A DNA stretch of 64,000 nucleotides. Origin: Balanoglossus misakiensis (Eukaryota > Hemichordata). The stretch is from contig CM082588.2 of the NCBI GenBank assembly GCA_040954595.2, positions 2,852,001 to 2,916,000 on the forward strand. Direction: 5' to 3'. A model generated the notes under the pieces. It was not told the DNA's origin, did not search any database, and worked only from the letters and a program-made list of their open reading frames with translations. Positions 1 through 11,400 of the stretch are shown here, in pieces (within the stretch, counting starts at the first letter, position 1; each line of letters begins with the position of its first letter). Position numbers and translations under genes: made by a program.

Positions 1-530
1 TCATGTTCGTCATTGTTCAACTTAGTTTTAAAGTTTTCTCCCATGTTGTACCCATTACTGATAGTAATGACGCCGCACTTTCTTTGTACTTGCGCGCATA
101 CGCGGGGCAGTTTTTTTCCATTGCCTGTGCTGTGATTTGTGGTCATCGTAACAACAACAGCGACGACGACGAAGTTTAGGGCAAGAAAAGTGACAACTCT
201 ATCGAGTTTGACTCTAAAGTGCCTGGCACCTTGGCGCGTTTCGATTGATGGCCGAAGAGAAAGGAAAAGAAGTGGCAAGTACTACAAGTGGATAACGCCG
301 ACGACTTTCACAATGCCCTGCCACATTCTTGGTCTTACGGCTTTGTCAGTGTCTTGGAAACGGCCTGCTGTAAGACACGCGAGGAGCGCGTGCCTATCAA
401 TCACTGCAAACGGGCCTACATATGAGATGACAGTGTCTACATATTTTGTGGATTTCTACGCCATATGTGTACCGCTGGAGTACAACAATACCGCAATAGC
501 CGGTCGTTTGCGTGAAAGGGGCCGCTTTTG
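1..530. other. upstream region of Olig, no gene recognised
   Basis: No recognisable exon or RNA gene was found. The open frames on both strands have low complexity and no family resemblance. A short CAG/CGACGA-rich stretch lies near 158-172. The region probably holds distal regulatory sequence for the Olig gene that starts at 778. Confidence 0.5.
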
Positions 531-580
531 ATTGGGTACACGGCAGCAGCATGGCATTCATCCAATCATTTTGTGATTGG
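531..580 (+). promoter_or_regulatory. cluster of three CCAAT boxes upstream of Olig
   Basis: ATTGG lies at 531-535, and a perfect inverted pair CCAATCA-ttttg-TGATTGG spans 562-580. They lie about 70-120 bp upstream of the TATA-like element at 648-657, which is the usual spacing for NF-Y sites in animal promoters. The motifs are seen; their use by NF-Y is inference. Confidence 0.45.
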
Positions 581-647
581 ACCTTTACAGTTGAGAGTGC
601 GCTATTGTCACTTTCAACGCAGCCATTGTCTTCCATTCACGGGCCGC

Positions 648-657
648 TTTTTTAAAG
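648..657 (+). promoter_or_regulatory. candidate TATA-like element of Olig
   Basis: TTTTTTAAAG sits 121-130 bp upstream of the Olig ATG, after a GC-rich run. A transcription start near 680 would give a 5' UTR of about 100 nt. The motif is AT-rich and could be chance. Confidence 0.35.
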
Positions 658-777
658 GTTCCCCCCTCCGACAACTGTTCGCATTACTGAACTTTCCGTT
701 CGCAAGATAAGTTATCTTAGGATCGACTTTCTGCGCGTGCACCCGGTAGCCGAGACTCTGACCGTAGACGTGTGACG

Positions 778-1497
778 ATGGCGGCCAACTTTCCCGAGGC
801 AAACTCACCCAGCGGAAGCGAGATGTCGCCGGCGAATACTTCCGACGTCGCCATGAACGACACGGCGAGTGAGTGCAGCTCGGATGTGAGCGACCACACC
901 GAAGACCGGTCCATCGGCTCCGCCACCGAGTACTGCGAAGACTCGCGCAGCCGGGCCGGCAAACTGAAGCGCAAACAGATGAAGACCATGAAAGCCCTGT
1001 CAGAGGGAGAGCAACAAGATCTGCGGCTGAAGATTAACAGCCGGGAGAGGAAACGGATGCACGACCTCAACTCTGCGCTGGACGGCCTCCGAGAGGTGAT
1101 GCCGTACGCGCACGGACCCTCGGTGCGAAAACTCTCCAAGATTGCCACTTTGCTGCTGGCCAAAAACTATATCCTGATGCTGTCGAGCAGCCTGGAGGAA
1201 ATGAAGAGACTCGTCAGCGACATTTACCAGGGCAGCGGCGGCGGAGCTGGCCTGCATCACCCGGGATATGCCGCCAACAGAACGCGAGTACCTGTCATGT
1301 CGACGGCCGTCCACCGGGATGTCATCGCCACCGCCGCAGCAGTTAATGCCGTGAGCAACCCGCTGAAGGATGTATCATCCCCGCACGCACACGACGTTCA
1401 CGCTTATAATCGATGGCCCGTGCCGTGCACGTGTTCCCAGTGCGCGGCGGAAACCATGCGTGTGCCGTACACAAACATGGCGAGGTACGGAAAGTAG
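778..1497 (+). CDS. Olig family bHLH transcription factor
   Basis: The protein has 239 residues in one uninterrupted exon, as is usual for Olig genes. ATG at 778 is the first methionine in frame; the frame is open a little further upstream but only through a GTG codon. The bHLH domain spans about residues 86-143. Its basic region carries [12 protein letters not shown], and the loop and helix 2 carry [20 protein letters not shown], followed by YILML and EEMKRLV. These are signatures of Olig rather than of the related Beta3 or neurogenin groups. The N-terminus (1-60) is rich in Ser and acidic residues, and the C-terminus (150-239) is rich in Gly, Ala and His without a domain. Olig proteins bind E-box DNA as dimers in the nucleus, mostly as repressors, and specify neural cell types. 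Which lancelet Olig paralogue this is cannot be told here. Confidence 0.93.
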   Translation: MAANFPEANSPSGSEMSPANTSDVAMNDTASECSSDVSDHTEDRSIGSATEYCEDSRSRAGKLKRKQMKTMKALSEGEQQDLRLKINSRERKRMHDLNSALDGLREVMPYAHGPSVRKLSKIATLLLAKNYILMLSSSLEEMKRLVSDIYQGSGGGAGLHHPGYAANRTRVPVMSTAVHRDVIATAAAVNAVSNPLKDVSSPHAHDVHAYNRWPVPCTCSQCAAETMRVPYTNMARYGK

Positions 1498-2616
1498 GAC
1501 GAGATTGCTTGGCTCTGAACTCTGAACTAGAATGGACCTTTTTTTGCCACAGGTGTATATAAAAATCTATATAACATTTCACAGATAATTGCCTTTATAT
1601 GTATATTTAAGAAGTTTTCATTGTGGAACAAAACGTTGTACCTTGACGCTCAGGGTTCCTTTTTTTATTAAAACGAAGTGTGATTTTTAACTTTTGCGGG
1701 ATACTGGACGAAGTATTTAGCATGCAGGATTTTCAAAGAAAACGCAAACATTTTGAATGCAAATTTCCTTGTATTTTTCAATCAAAATGCTCGTTATGCA
1801 GTCTTTAAGTAGATTTGATTTACTTCGAGATCAAAAACTTATTTACCTAACTTTATCATCGAGGATGTCCTTCTGCACTGCCAAAGCCAAACAGCAGATT
1901 TAAAGTTTTGCTGTTCCGCCATACTGCCAAACTATGGAGCAAACGTATCTTTCGTACTGGCGCATGCGTCCTCAGTTGGTCATAATTTGCGCTGAGTGGG
2001 GTGGGGGGAGTTGTCCTGGGGTTGATGTGGGGATTATTTATTTATTTAACTGCAAGAATTTCCTTTAAGAGACGCCTATGTAACGTATAGGTTGCGTAAA
2101 AGGGTGAGGGGATCGACTCAAATCAATTCTGGTTCGTGGAGAATAGTGATTAATATTGTTCTATTCTGAAACTTACTTTTATTTTATGCCCAGTGTATAT
2201 AAACTTCATTCTTCTCGACTTCTCTGCCACTACAATGTTTGGAGACCGATTTCAAGAATGTTTTTTTTTTTTATAAATGTCACACAATTACGAGATAATT
2301 ATGTTATGGTGAATAAAACATTGTTCTAAATGATTTGCATTAATGCACATGTATGTGTTTCCGGTTTTGTTTTGTTTTTCGACAACTTCAAACTTTTGTA
2401 AAGGCATGGGCACAAGCTGGCGTTGGTGGCAGTCTGACATCACCCGGCCATTCCTCGTATTACAAAACGTGCCGTAAAGCAGAAATATGTGGCATTTACC
2501 ATTGAGGTGAATTCAGTGGTTCAGTCTCCGTGAGTGCACCTGATTGCATGGTAATTGAAGAAAGTACTTTCTTCGTGTGCTTTTACAAACTGCGCATCGG
2601 TTCTCCGTTTATTTCA
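1498..2616 (+). other. 3' UTR and downstream region of Olig
   Basis: No coding signal is visible. Possible poly(A) signals are ATTAAA at 1667-1672 and AATAAA at 2312-2317, the latter followed by a TG/T-rich stretch. Bases from 1523 onward recur unchanged after the N gap at 22,513. A run of 12 T lies near 2261-2272. Confidence 0.5.
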
Positions 2617-2730
2617 TGACGTCACTTTTCTTAGCACTATATTCGACAGTCGCTGTCTCACCCTAATCAGCATCGCACTCACCGACAAGGAATCACGCAG
2701 GATTGTATACTATCGAACGACTCCGTGCAG
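2617..2730 (+). promoter_or_regulatory. candidate promoter and non-coding first exon of the cysteine-rich peptide gene
   Basis: A perfect cAMP-response palindrome TGACGTCA lies at 2617-2624, and a TATA-like CTATATTC lies at 2637-2644. About 90 bases further on, CGTGCAG|GTAAGAAG at 2724-2738 is a strong splice donor. This fits a 5' UTR exon running from about 2665 to 2730, spliced to the acceptor at 4832-4833. The motifs are seen; the exon is inferred and would need RNA evidence. Confidence 0.4.
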
Positions 2731-4833
2731 GTAAGAAGAACATGCCCCAGAAAAGAGTGAATGTTTCTCTGTTTTTAAACACAACCATCATTTGGACTTA
2801 ACGTTTCGTCAGCGCGATTCTTAAAGATGACCGTGAGTGCAAGCCTTCTTTGACATTGACCTTCTTGAATTGTGAAGAAAACAAGACATCTTCGTACATG
2901 TGTGGTCTCTATATACAAACGCCTTGTCGATCAGAACCAACTCGGTGTTCGTACATGTCATATGAGCTCATTTTGATGACCTCGGATGTAAATTGACTGC
3001 AGCCTATGTGTAGCCTGGGTCCTTAAAGATTTACAGATGATAGAGTCGCGCTTGTCGTTTGCATGGCTACACATCGATATTTATGATGTCATTCGGGTAC
3101 AAGCATAATCGTGGGTTCGACACCCCGTATACCTGCTCGCAGTAAGACATTAGTAGTAAATGGCCATTACATGAAAGTTAATGAAGTTATCTATTTTAAG
3201 GTGAATGCAATGTAACATTAAGTTATATATCCTAAGCGGAATGAAGAAGTCATCTTCATTACAATTTTTTCTCCAAAATCTCTCTAACTAAAACGTTAAT
3301 CGTCGGAAAGATTCAAGCGCCTGTTCATTGGCCCATGGCCAAAGCAATTGCCAAGAATTTGTATTCGAAGACATGCGCTCACTGATAAGAATAAGGAAGT
3401 ACATTTTGTACTCCTTATCGCATGCTTTCTGAATGAACTAACTCGCCTTCAGTGAAGCATTTTTATAGTCACTAGGGACCGAAATGCATTAAAATTGGTT
3501 TATCCTTGTAGCAACGCTTGTAGAAAGCCCTCTGATACTCTACACAGAAACACAGCTACTATTCACCGACTGTTCTGGGGTTGAAACCGCTTTGATTCCA
3601 TTATTCTTAATTGGCATATCCTGTTGCCATTTTCTGTCTATTTTAACTACTTTATGTCGTTTTCTGGTGGTAAGCTCGCAGTTAAATGTCATTTAGTACT
3701 GATTTGCAAACACCAATAGCATCGCAGTCACCGTGGTTACCTTGTACAGCCCAATAATTTATTCTGCACTAGTGACGTCAGATTATGTCCATTTTACGTA
3801 AATTCACTCACCAACGTAAGCTTTAACTGAATTTATGCTAATATGGCAGCACCCGAAAAAGGTTAATGTTTGAGATTAGCATGGGTGTTAATGTTCGCTA
3901 CCTGAAAACGCATATCATGTGCCTCGTCGACCTATAGCTTTCCGAGCACGTGTGTTTATTTTTTTTTTCCACATGATGGAAGACTAAATAAGAACATGTT
4001 ACGCATAATCTAGCAATCGAGGGAGTAGACATTGGAGAGAAATGTTATTACGAATTGTCTGGTGCGTTGTTATTGGATTATTTCAAGAGACAGACAATAA
4101 TACAATTGAGTTTTCCAGACAATCGACAGAAGAAAAAAATGGTTGAAGGTGTTGGACGTAGTGAATTGAGGGTGAATGCCTGCATGTACACCATACTTGA
4201 TCATTCTTTCCCATTGTTTTGGATCGAAAATAGAGAGAGGCTAAATATAAGATACATCAAGAGTGCGTTATTTCTGGACTATGATTTGTCAAGTGGATGG
4301 GGTAGAGGCAAATTTAGCCAAAAAAACTCGTAATGTATATCAATTTTATTACTTTGAGACTCGGTGAGGCACTGTAAGAAATTCGTATCAAACGAAATGA
4401 CAGTCACATGTAAATATGACTTATGGGGGCAACCTTCAGATTTATTAGCTCAGCTAGCGTGTAAATATTATTACAACTAAATTGGATTAAACCAAATTTA
4501 CGATGATTTAGCCAGCTATTTACATGTACTATCTCGACAGGTAAAGTGTTTTACATGCGTTGTGGTTTAAGTCTAACGTTGTTGAGTATTGGTGCAATTG
4601 TGCTCGTTTAGGCAAAGGGCAGTGGCCCTAACCAGAAAAAAGTGAACATTAAAATTCAAGAGAAAGGAGAAAAATGAAACCTCACAATAATATATTTATC
4701 TGTACTAGTTTTTATCATTTTCACAGATGGAAAAGAAGACCTAATGATTTATTTTTTTCACTGATATTTATTTGTGTTTGTCGTTCAGTGTAGGAGCCTT
4801 TTTATTGTCGTTGTACCTGACTTTTATTTTCAG
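2731..4833 (+). other. probable intron 1 of the peptide gene
   Basis: The span runs from the GTAAGAAG donor at 2731 to the TTTTATTTTCAG acceptor ending at 4833. An open frame at 4055-4333 has no start codon context, no domain and A/T-driven composition, and is not called. A second TGACGTCA lies at 3773-3780, and a bulged hairpin lies at 3391-3418. No transposon was recognised. Confidence 0.4.
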
Positions 4834-4852
4834 GAAATCAAACTATTCCAAG

Positions 4853-5254
4853 ATGGCTCCTGGGGTCAATTGTGTGATGGTCGTGTGTTTCGTGATGTTC
4901 CTGATGATGTCGTTAGGAGAGACTACATTCGCTGGCGGCTTGTTCGACCTTGACAACGTGGAGGGTAATCTTGGAATACACCACCGAGTGAGTCATAGTT
5001 TAACCTTGAGGTTTTGACGTAAACACTGTACATGCTTCTGTGTATTAAAGACAGTAGAGCGAAAATGGACATGCAACCATAGACGGTCTAAGCACAACTC
5101 TCAATTTCTTTTCCAGATCCATTGCATTCCAGAGGAAGTGGAGTGTTACCCTGAAGAGGGCGCCCTCGAGTGCTGTGAAAACACAGCTTGTTTAGATGTC
5201 GACGGCTTCCCCTGTGCCGGCTCCGAGGACTGTCGATGCCTGCCGATCCCATAA
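4853..5254 (+). CDS. secreted eight-cysteine peptide, two coding exons
   Basis: The coding exons are 4853-4987 (45 codons) and 5117-5254 (45 codons plus stop TAA), joined in phase 0 by a GTGAGT donor and a TTTCTTTTCCAG acceptor. The first coding exon begins at 4834 after a CAG acceptor, so a 5' UTR exon lies upstream. The product has 90 residues. Residues 1-28 form a signal peptide with a hydrophobic VMVVCFVMFLMM core. The second exon carries all eight cysteines of the mature part, at 48, 55, 64, 65, 70, 78, 84 and 86. The spacing C-x6-C-x8-CC-x4-C-x7-C-x5-C-x-C resembles inhibitor-cystine-knot frameworks with an added C-x-C. The mature part is strongly acidic. Arg45 just before the cysteine module could be a processing site. 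I do not recognise the family; a hormone, antimicrobial or protease-inhibitor role is possible and untested. Confidence 0.75.
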
Positions 5255-5483
5255 GGACACAGTTCGGCAGACAACACAGCGCCACCAACATTCAAAATTA
5301 CTTTATATTAAAACATTGCGTGCATATACCTGACAAGCTCAGCAACATTCTCAGTTAAGATTTAATAAAATCGCAATTTAAAGTTACAAAAATATAAGCT
5401 TACTATCCTCAAAGCTAACCCCGATGTACATATGTTTTGCACATGTACTTGACATTGGTGAAGATTATTAAAACATGGAAAAG
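5255..5483 (+). terminator. 3' UTR of the peptide gene with poly(A) signal
   Basis: AATAAA lies at 5364-5369, 110 nt after the stop codon, inside an AT-rich stretch. The satellite array begins about 115 bp further on. Confidence 0.6.
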
Positions 5484-8400
5484 TTTTGAAAATTCGCAAA
5501 GTGGAACAATTGTCATTTTTTGATGATTTTCATGAGCTATATAACCCATGATTTTTTCGAAAAATCGGCCAAATTTTGAGATTTCGCAAAGTCGAAAAAT
5601 TGTCATTTTTTGATGATTTCCTGAGCTATAACCCATGATTTTTTTCAGAAATCGGCCAAATTTTGATTTTCCGCAAAGTCGAAAAGTTGTCATTTTTTGA
5701 TGATTTCCTGAGCTATAACCCATGATTTTTTTCATAAATCGGCCTAATTTTGATTTCCCGCAAAGTCGAAAAATTGTCATTTTTTGATGATTTCCTGAGC
5801 TATAACCCATGATTTTTTTCAAAAATCGCCCAAATTTTGATTTTCCGCAAAGTCGAAAAATTGTCATTTTTTGATGATTTCCTGAGCTATAACCCATGAT
5901 TTTTTTCAAAAATCGGCCTAATTTTGATTTTCCGCAAAGTCGAAAAATTGTCATTTTTTGATGATTTCCTGAGCTATAACCCATGATTTTTATCAAAAAT
6001 CGGCCTAATTTTGATTTTCCGCAAAGTCGAAAAATTGTCATTTTTTGATGATTTCCTGAGCTATAACCCATGATTTTTTTCAAAAATCGCCCAAATTTTG
6101 ATTTTCCGCAAAGTCGAAAAATTGTCATTTTTTGATGATTTCCTGAGCTATAACCCATGATTTTTTTCAAAAATCGCCCAAATTTTGATTTTCCGCAAAG
6201 TCGAAAAATTGTCATTTTTTGATGATTTCCTGAGCTATAACCCATGATTTTTTTCAAAAATCGCCCGAATTTTGATTTTCCGCAAAGTCGAAAAATTGTC
6301 ATTTTTTGATGATTTCCTGAGCTATAACCCATGATTTTTTTCAAAAATCGGCCAAATTTTGATTTTCCGCAAAGTCGAAAAATTGTCATTTTTTGATGAT
6401 TTCCTGAGCTATAACCCATGATTTTTTTCAAAAATCGGCCAAATTTTGATTTTCCGCAAAGTCGAAAAATTGTCATTTTTTTGATGATTTCCTGAGCTAT
6501 AACCCATGATTTTTTTCAAAAATCGGCCAAATTTTGATTTTCCGCAAAGTCGAAAAATTGTCATTTTTTGATGATTTCCTGAGCTATAACCCATGATTTT
6601 TTTCAAAAATCGGCCAAATTTTGATTTTCCGCAAAGTCGAAAAATTGTCATTTTTTGATGATTTCCTGAGCTATAACCCATGATTTTTTTCGAAAATCGG
6701 CCAAATTTTGATTTTCCGCAAAGTCGAAAAATTGTCATTTTTTGAATTTCCTGAGCTATAACCCATGATTTTATTCGAAAATCGCCCAAATTTTGATTTT
6801 CCGCAAAGTCGAAAAATTGTCATTTTTTGATGATTTCCTGAGCTATAACCCATGATTTTTTTCAAAAATCGGCCAAATTTTGATTTTCCGCAAAGTCGAA
6901 AAATTGTCATTTTTTGATGATTTCCTGAGCTATAACCCATGATTTTTTTCAAAAATCGGCCAAATTTTGATTTTCCGCAAAGTCGAAAAATTGTCATTTT
7001 TTGATGATTTCCTGAGCTATAACCCATGATTTTTTTCAAAAATCGGCCTAATTTTGATTTTCCGCAAAGTCGAAAAATTGTCATTTTTTGATGATTTCCT
7101 GAGCTATAACCCATGATTTTTTTCGAAAATCGCCCAAATTTTGATTTTCCGCAAAGTCGAAAAATTGTCATTTTTTGATGATTTCCTGAGCTATAACCCA
7201 TGATTTTTTTCGAAAATCGGCCAAATTTTCACTTTCCGCAAAGTCGAAAAATTGTCATTTTTTGATGATTTCCTGAGCTATAACCCATGATTTTTTTCGA
7301 AAATCGGCCAAATTTTCACTTTCCGCAAAGTCGAAAAATTGTCATTTTTTGATGATTTCCTGAGCTATAACCCATGATTTTTTTCGAAAATCGGCCAAAT
7401 TTTGATTTTCCGCAAAGTCGAAAAATTGTCATTTTTTGATGATTTCCTGAGCTATAACCCATGATTTTTTTCGAAAATCGGCCAAATTTTGATTTTCCGC
7501 AAAGTCGAAAAATTGTCATTTTTTGATGATTTCCTGAGCTATAACCCATGATTTTTTTCAAAAATCGGCCAAATTTTGATTTTCCGCAAAGTCGAAAAAT
7601 TGTCATTTTTTGATGATTTCCTGAGCTATAACCCATGATTTTTTTCAAAAATCGGCCAAATTTTGATTTTCCGCAAACTCGAAAAATTGTCATTTTTTGA
7701 TGATTTCCTGAGCTATAACCCATGATTTTTTTCAAAAATCGGCCAAATTTTGATTTTCCGCAAAGTCGAAAAATTGTCATTTTTTGATGTTTTCCTGAGC
7801 TATAACCCATGATTTTTTTCAAAAATCGGCCAAATTTTGATTTTCCGCAAAGTCGAAAAATTGTCATTTTTTGATGTTTTCCTGAGCTATAACCCATGAT
7901 TTTTTTCAAAAATCGCCCAAATTTTGATTTTCCGCAAAGTCGAAAAATTGTCATTTTTTGATGATTTCCTGAGCTATAACCCATGATTTTTTTCAAAAAT
8001 CGCCCAAATTTTGATTTTCCGCAAAGTCGAAAAATTGTCATTTTTTGATGATTTCCTGAGCTATAACCCATGATTTTTTTCAAAAATCGCCCAAATTTTG
8101 ATTTTCCGCAAAGTCGAAAAATTGTCATTTTTTGATGATTTCCTGAGCTATAACCCATGATTTTTTTCAAAAATCGCCCAAATTTTGATTTTCCGAAAAG
8201 TCGAAAAATTGTCATTTTTTGATGATTTCCTGAGCTATAACCCATGATTTTTTTCAAAAATCGGCCAAATTTTGATTTTCCGCAAAGTCGAAAAATTGTC
8301 ATTTTTTGATGATTTCCTGAGCTATAACCCATGATTTTTTTCAAAAATCGCCCAAATTTTGATTTTCCGCAAAGTCGAAAAATTGTCATTTTTTGATGAT

Positions 8401-11400
8401 TTCCTGAGCTATAACCCATGATTTTTTTCAAAAATCGGCCAAATTTTGATTTTCCGCAAAGTCGAAAAAGTGTCATTTTTTGATGATTTCCTGAGCTATA
8501 ACCCATGATTTTTTTCAAAAATCGCCCAAATTTTGATTTTCCGCAAAGTCGAAAAATTGTCATTTTTTGATGATTTCCTGAGCTATAACCCATGATTTTT
8601 TTCAAAAATCGCCCAAATTTTGATTTTCCGCAAAGTCGAAAAATTGTCATTTTTTGATGATTTCCTGAGCTATAACCCATGATTTTTTTCAAAAATCGGC
8701 CAAATTTTGATTTTCCGCAAAGTCGAAAAATTGTCATTTTTTGATGATTTCCTGAGCTATAACCCATGATTTTTTTCAAAAATCGCCCAAATTTTGATTT
8801 TCCGCAAAGTCGAAAAATTGTCATTTTTTGATGATTTCCTGAGCTATAACCCATGATTTTTTTCAAAAATCGGCCAAATTTTGTTTTTCCGCAAAGTCGA
8901 AAAATTGTCATTTTTTGATGATTTCCTGAGCTATAACCCATGATTTTTTTCAAAAATCGGCCAAATTTTGTTTTTCCGCAAAGTCGAAAAATTGTCATTT
9001 TTTGATGATTTCCTGAGCTATAACCCATGATTTTTTTCAAAAATCGGCCAAATTTTGATTTTCCGCAAAGTCGAAAAATTGTCATTTTTTGATGATTTCC
9101 TGAGCTATAACCCATGATTTTTTTCAAAAATCGCCCAAATTTTGATTTTCCGCAAAGTCGAAAAATTGTCATTTTTTGATGATTTCCTGAGCTATAACCC
9201 ATGATTTTTTTCAAAAATCGCCCAAATTTTGATTTTCCGCAAAGTCGAAAAATTGTCATTTTTTGATGATTTCCTGAGCTATAACCCATGATTTTTTTCA
9301 AAAATCGCCCAAATTTTGATTTTCCGCAAAGTCGAAAAATTGTCATTTTTTGATGATTTCCTGAGCTATAACCCATGATTTTTTTCAAAAATCGGCCAAA
9401 TTTTGATTTTCCGCAAAGTCGAAAAATTGTCATTTTTTGATGATTTCCTGAGCTATAACCCATGATTTTTTTCAAAAATCGCCCAAATTTTGATTTTCCG
9501 CAAAGTCGAAAAATTGTCATTTTTTGATGATTTCCTGAGCTATAACCCATGATTTTTTTCAAAAATCGGCCAAATTTTGATTTTCCGCAAAGTCGAAAAA
9601 TTGTCATTTTTTGATGATTTCCTGAGCTATAACCCATGATTTTTTTCAAAAATCGGCCAAATTTTGATTTTCCGAAAAGTCGAAAAATTGTCATTTTTTG
9701 ATGATTTCCTGAGCTATATAACCCATGATTTTTTTCAAAAATCGGCCAAATTTTGATTTTCCGAAAAGTCGAAAAATTGTCATTTTTTGATGATTTCCTG
9801 AGCTATAACCCATGATTTTTTTCAAAAATCGGCCAAATTTTGATTTTCCGCAAAGTCGAAAAATTGTCATTTTTTGATGATTTCCTGAGCTATAACCCAT
9901 GATTTTTTTCAAAAATCGGCCAAATTTTGATTTTCCGCAAAGTCGAAAAATTGTCATTTTTTGATGATTTCCTGAGCTATAACCCATGATTTTTTTCAAA
10001 AATCGGCCAAATTTTGATTTTCCGCAAAGTCGAAAAATTGTCATTTTTTGATGATTTCCTGAGCTATAACCCATGATTTTTTTCAAAAATCGCCCAAATT
10101 TTGATTTTCCGCAAAGTCGAAAAATTGTCATTTTTTGATGATTTCCTGAGCTATAACCCATGATTTTTTTCAAAAATCGCCCAAATTTTGATTTTCCGCA
10201 AAGTCGAAAAATTGTCATTTTTTGATGATTTCCTGAGCTATAACCCATGATTTTTTTCAAAAATCGCCCAAATTTTGATTTTCCGCAAAGTCGAAAAATT
10301 GTCATTTTTTGATGATTTCCTGAGCTATAACCCATGATTTTTTTCAAAAATCGGCCAAATTTTGATTTTCCGCAAAGTCGAAAAATTGTCATTTTTTGAT
10401 GATTTCCTGAGCTATAACCCATGATTTTTTTCAAAAATCGGCCAAATTTTGATTTTCCGCAAAGTCGAAAAATTGTCATTTTTTGATGATTTCCTGAGCT
10501 ATAACCCATGATTTTTTTCAAAAATCGGCCAAATTTTGATTTTCCGCAAAGTCGAAAAATTGTCATTTTTTGATGATTTCCTGAGCTATAACCCATGATT
10601 TTTTTCAAAAATCGGCCAAATTTTGATTTTCCGCAAAGTCGAAAAATTGTCATTTTTTGATGATTTCCTGAGCTATAACACATGATTTTTTTCAAAAATC
10701 GCCCAAATTTTGATTTTCCGCAAAGTCGAAAAATTGTCATTTTTTGATGATTTCCTGAGCTATAACCCATGATTTTTTTTCAAAAATCGGCCAAATTTTG
10801 ATTTTCCGAAAAGTCGAAAAATTGTCATTTTTTGATGATTTCCTGAGCTATAACCCATGATTTTTTTCAAAAATCGGCCAAATTTTGATTTTCCGCAAAG
10901 TCGAAAAATTGTCATTTTTTGATGATTTCCTGAGCTATAACCCATGATTTTTTTCAAAAATCGGCCAAATTTTGATTTTCCGCAAAGTCGAAAAATTGTC
11001 ATTTTTTGATGATTTCCTGAGCTATAACACATGATTTTTTTCAAAAATCGCCCAAATTTTGATTTTCCGCAAAGTCGAAAAATTGTCATTTTTTGATGAT
11101 TTCCTGAGCTATAACCCATGATTTTTTTCAAAAATCGCCCAAATTTTGATTTTCCGCAAAGTCGAAAAATTGTCATTTTTTGATGATTTCCTGAGCTATA
11201 ACCCATGATTTTTTTCAAAAATCGCCCAAACTTTGATTTTCCGCAAAGTCGAAAAATTGTCATTTTTTGATGATTTCCTGAGCTATAACCCATGATTTTT
11301 TTCAAAAATCGCCCAAACTTTGATTTTCCGCAAAGTCGAAAAATTGTCATTTTTTGATGATTTCCTGAGCTATAACCCATGATTTTTTTCAAAAATCGCC

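Noticed and set aside
139-531. Open frame upstream of Olig
   Set aside because: No domain, no splice partner, composition like the surrounding non-coding DNA.
3095-3130. tRNA-like or SINE B box (GGGTTCGACACC)
   Set aside because: No matching A box at the right distance and the T arm does not pair properly, so no tRNA or SINE can be supported.
4055-4333. Possible 92-residue gene (and its copy at 25045-25323)
   Set aside because: It begins at a non-ATG codon, has no domain or signal peptide, and lies in the probable intron of the peptide gene.
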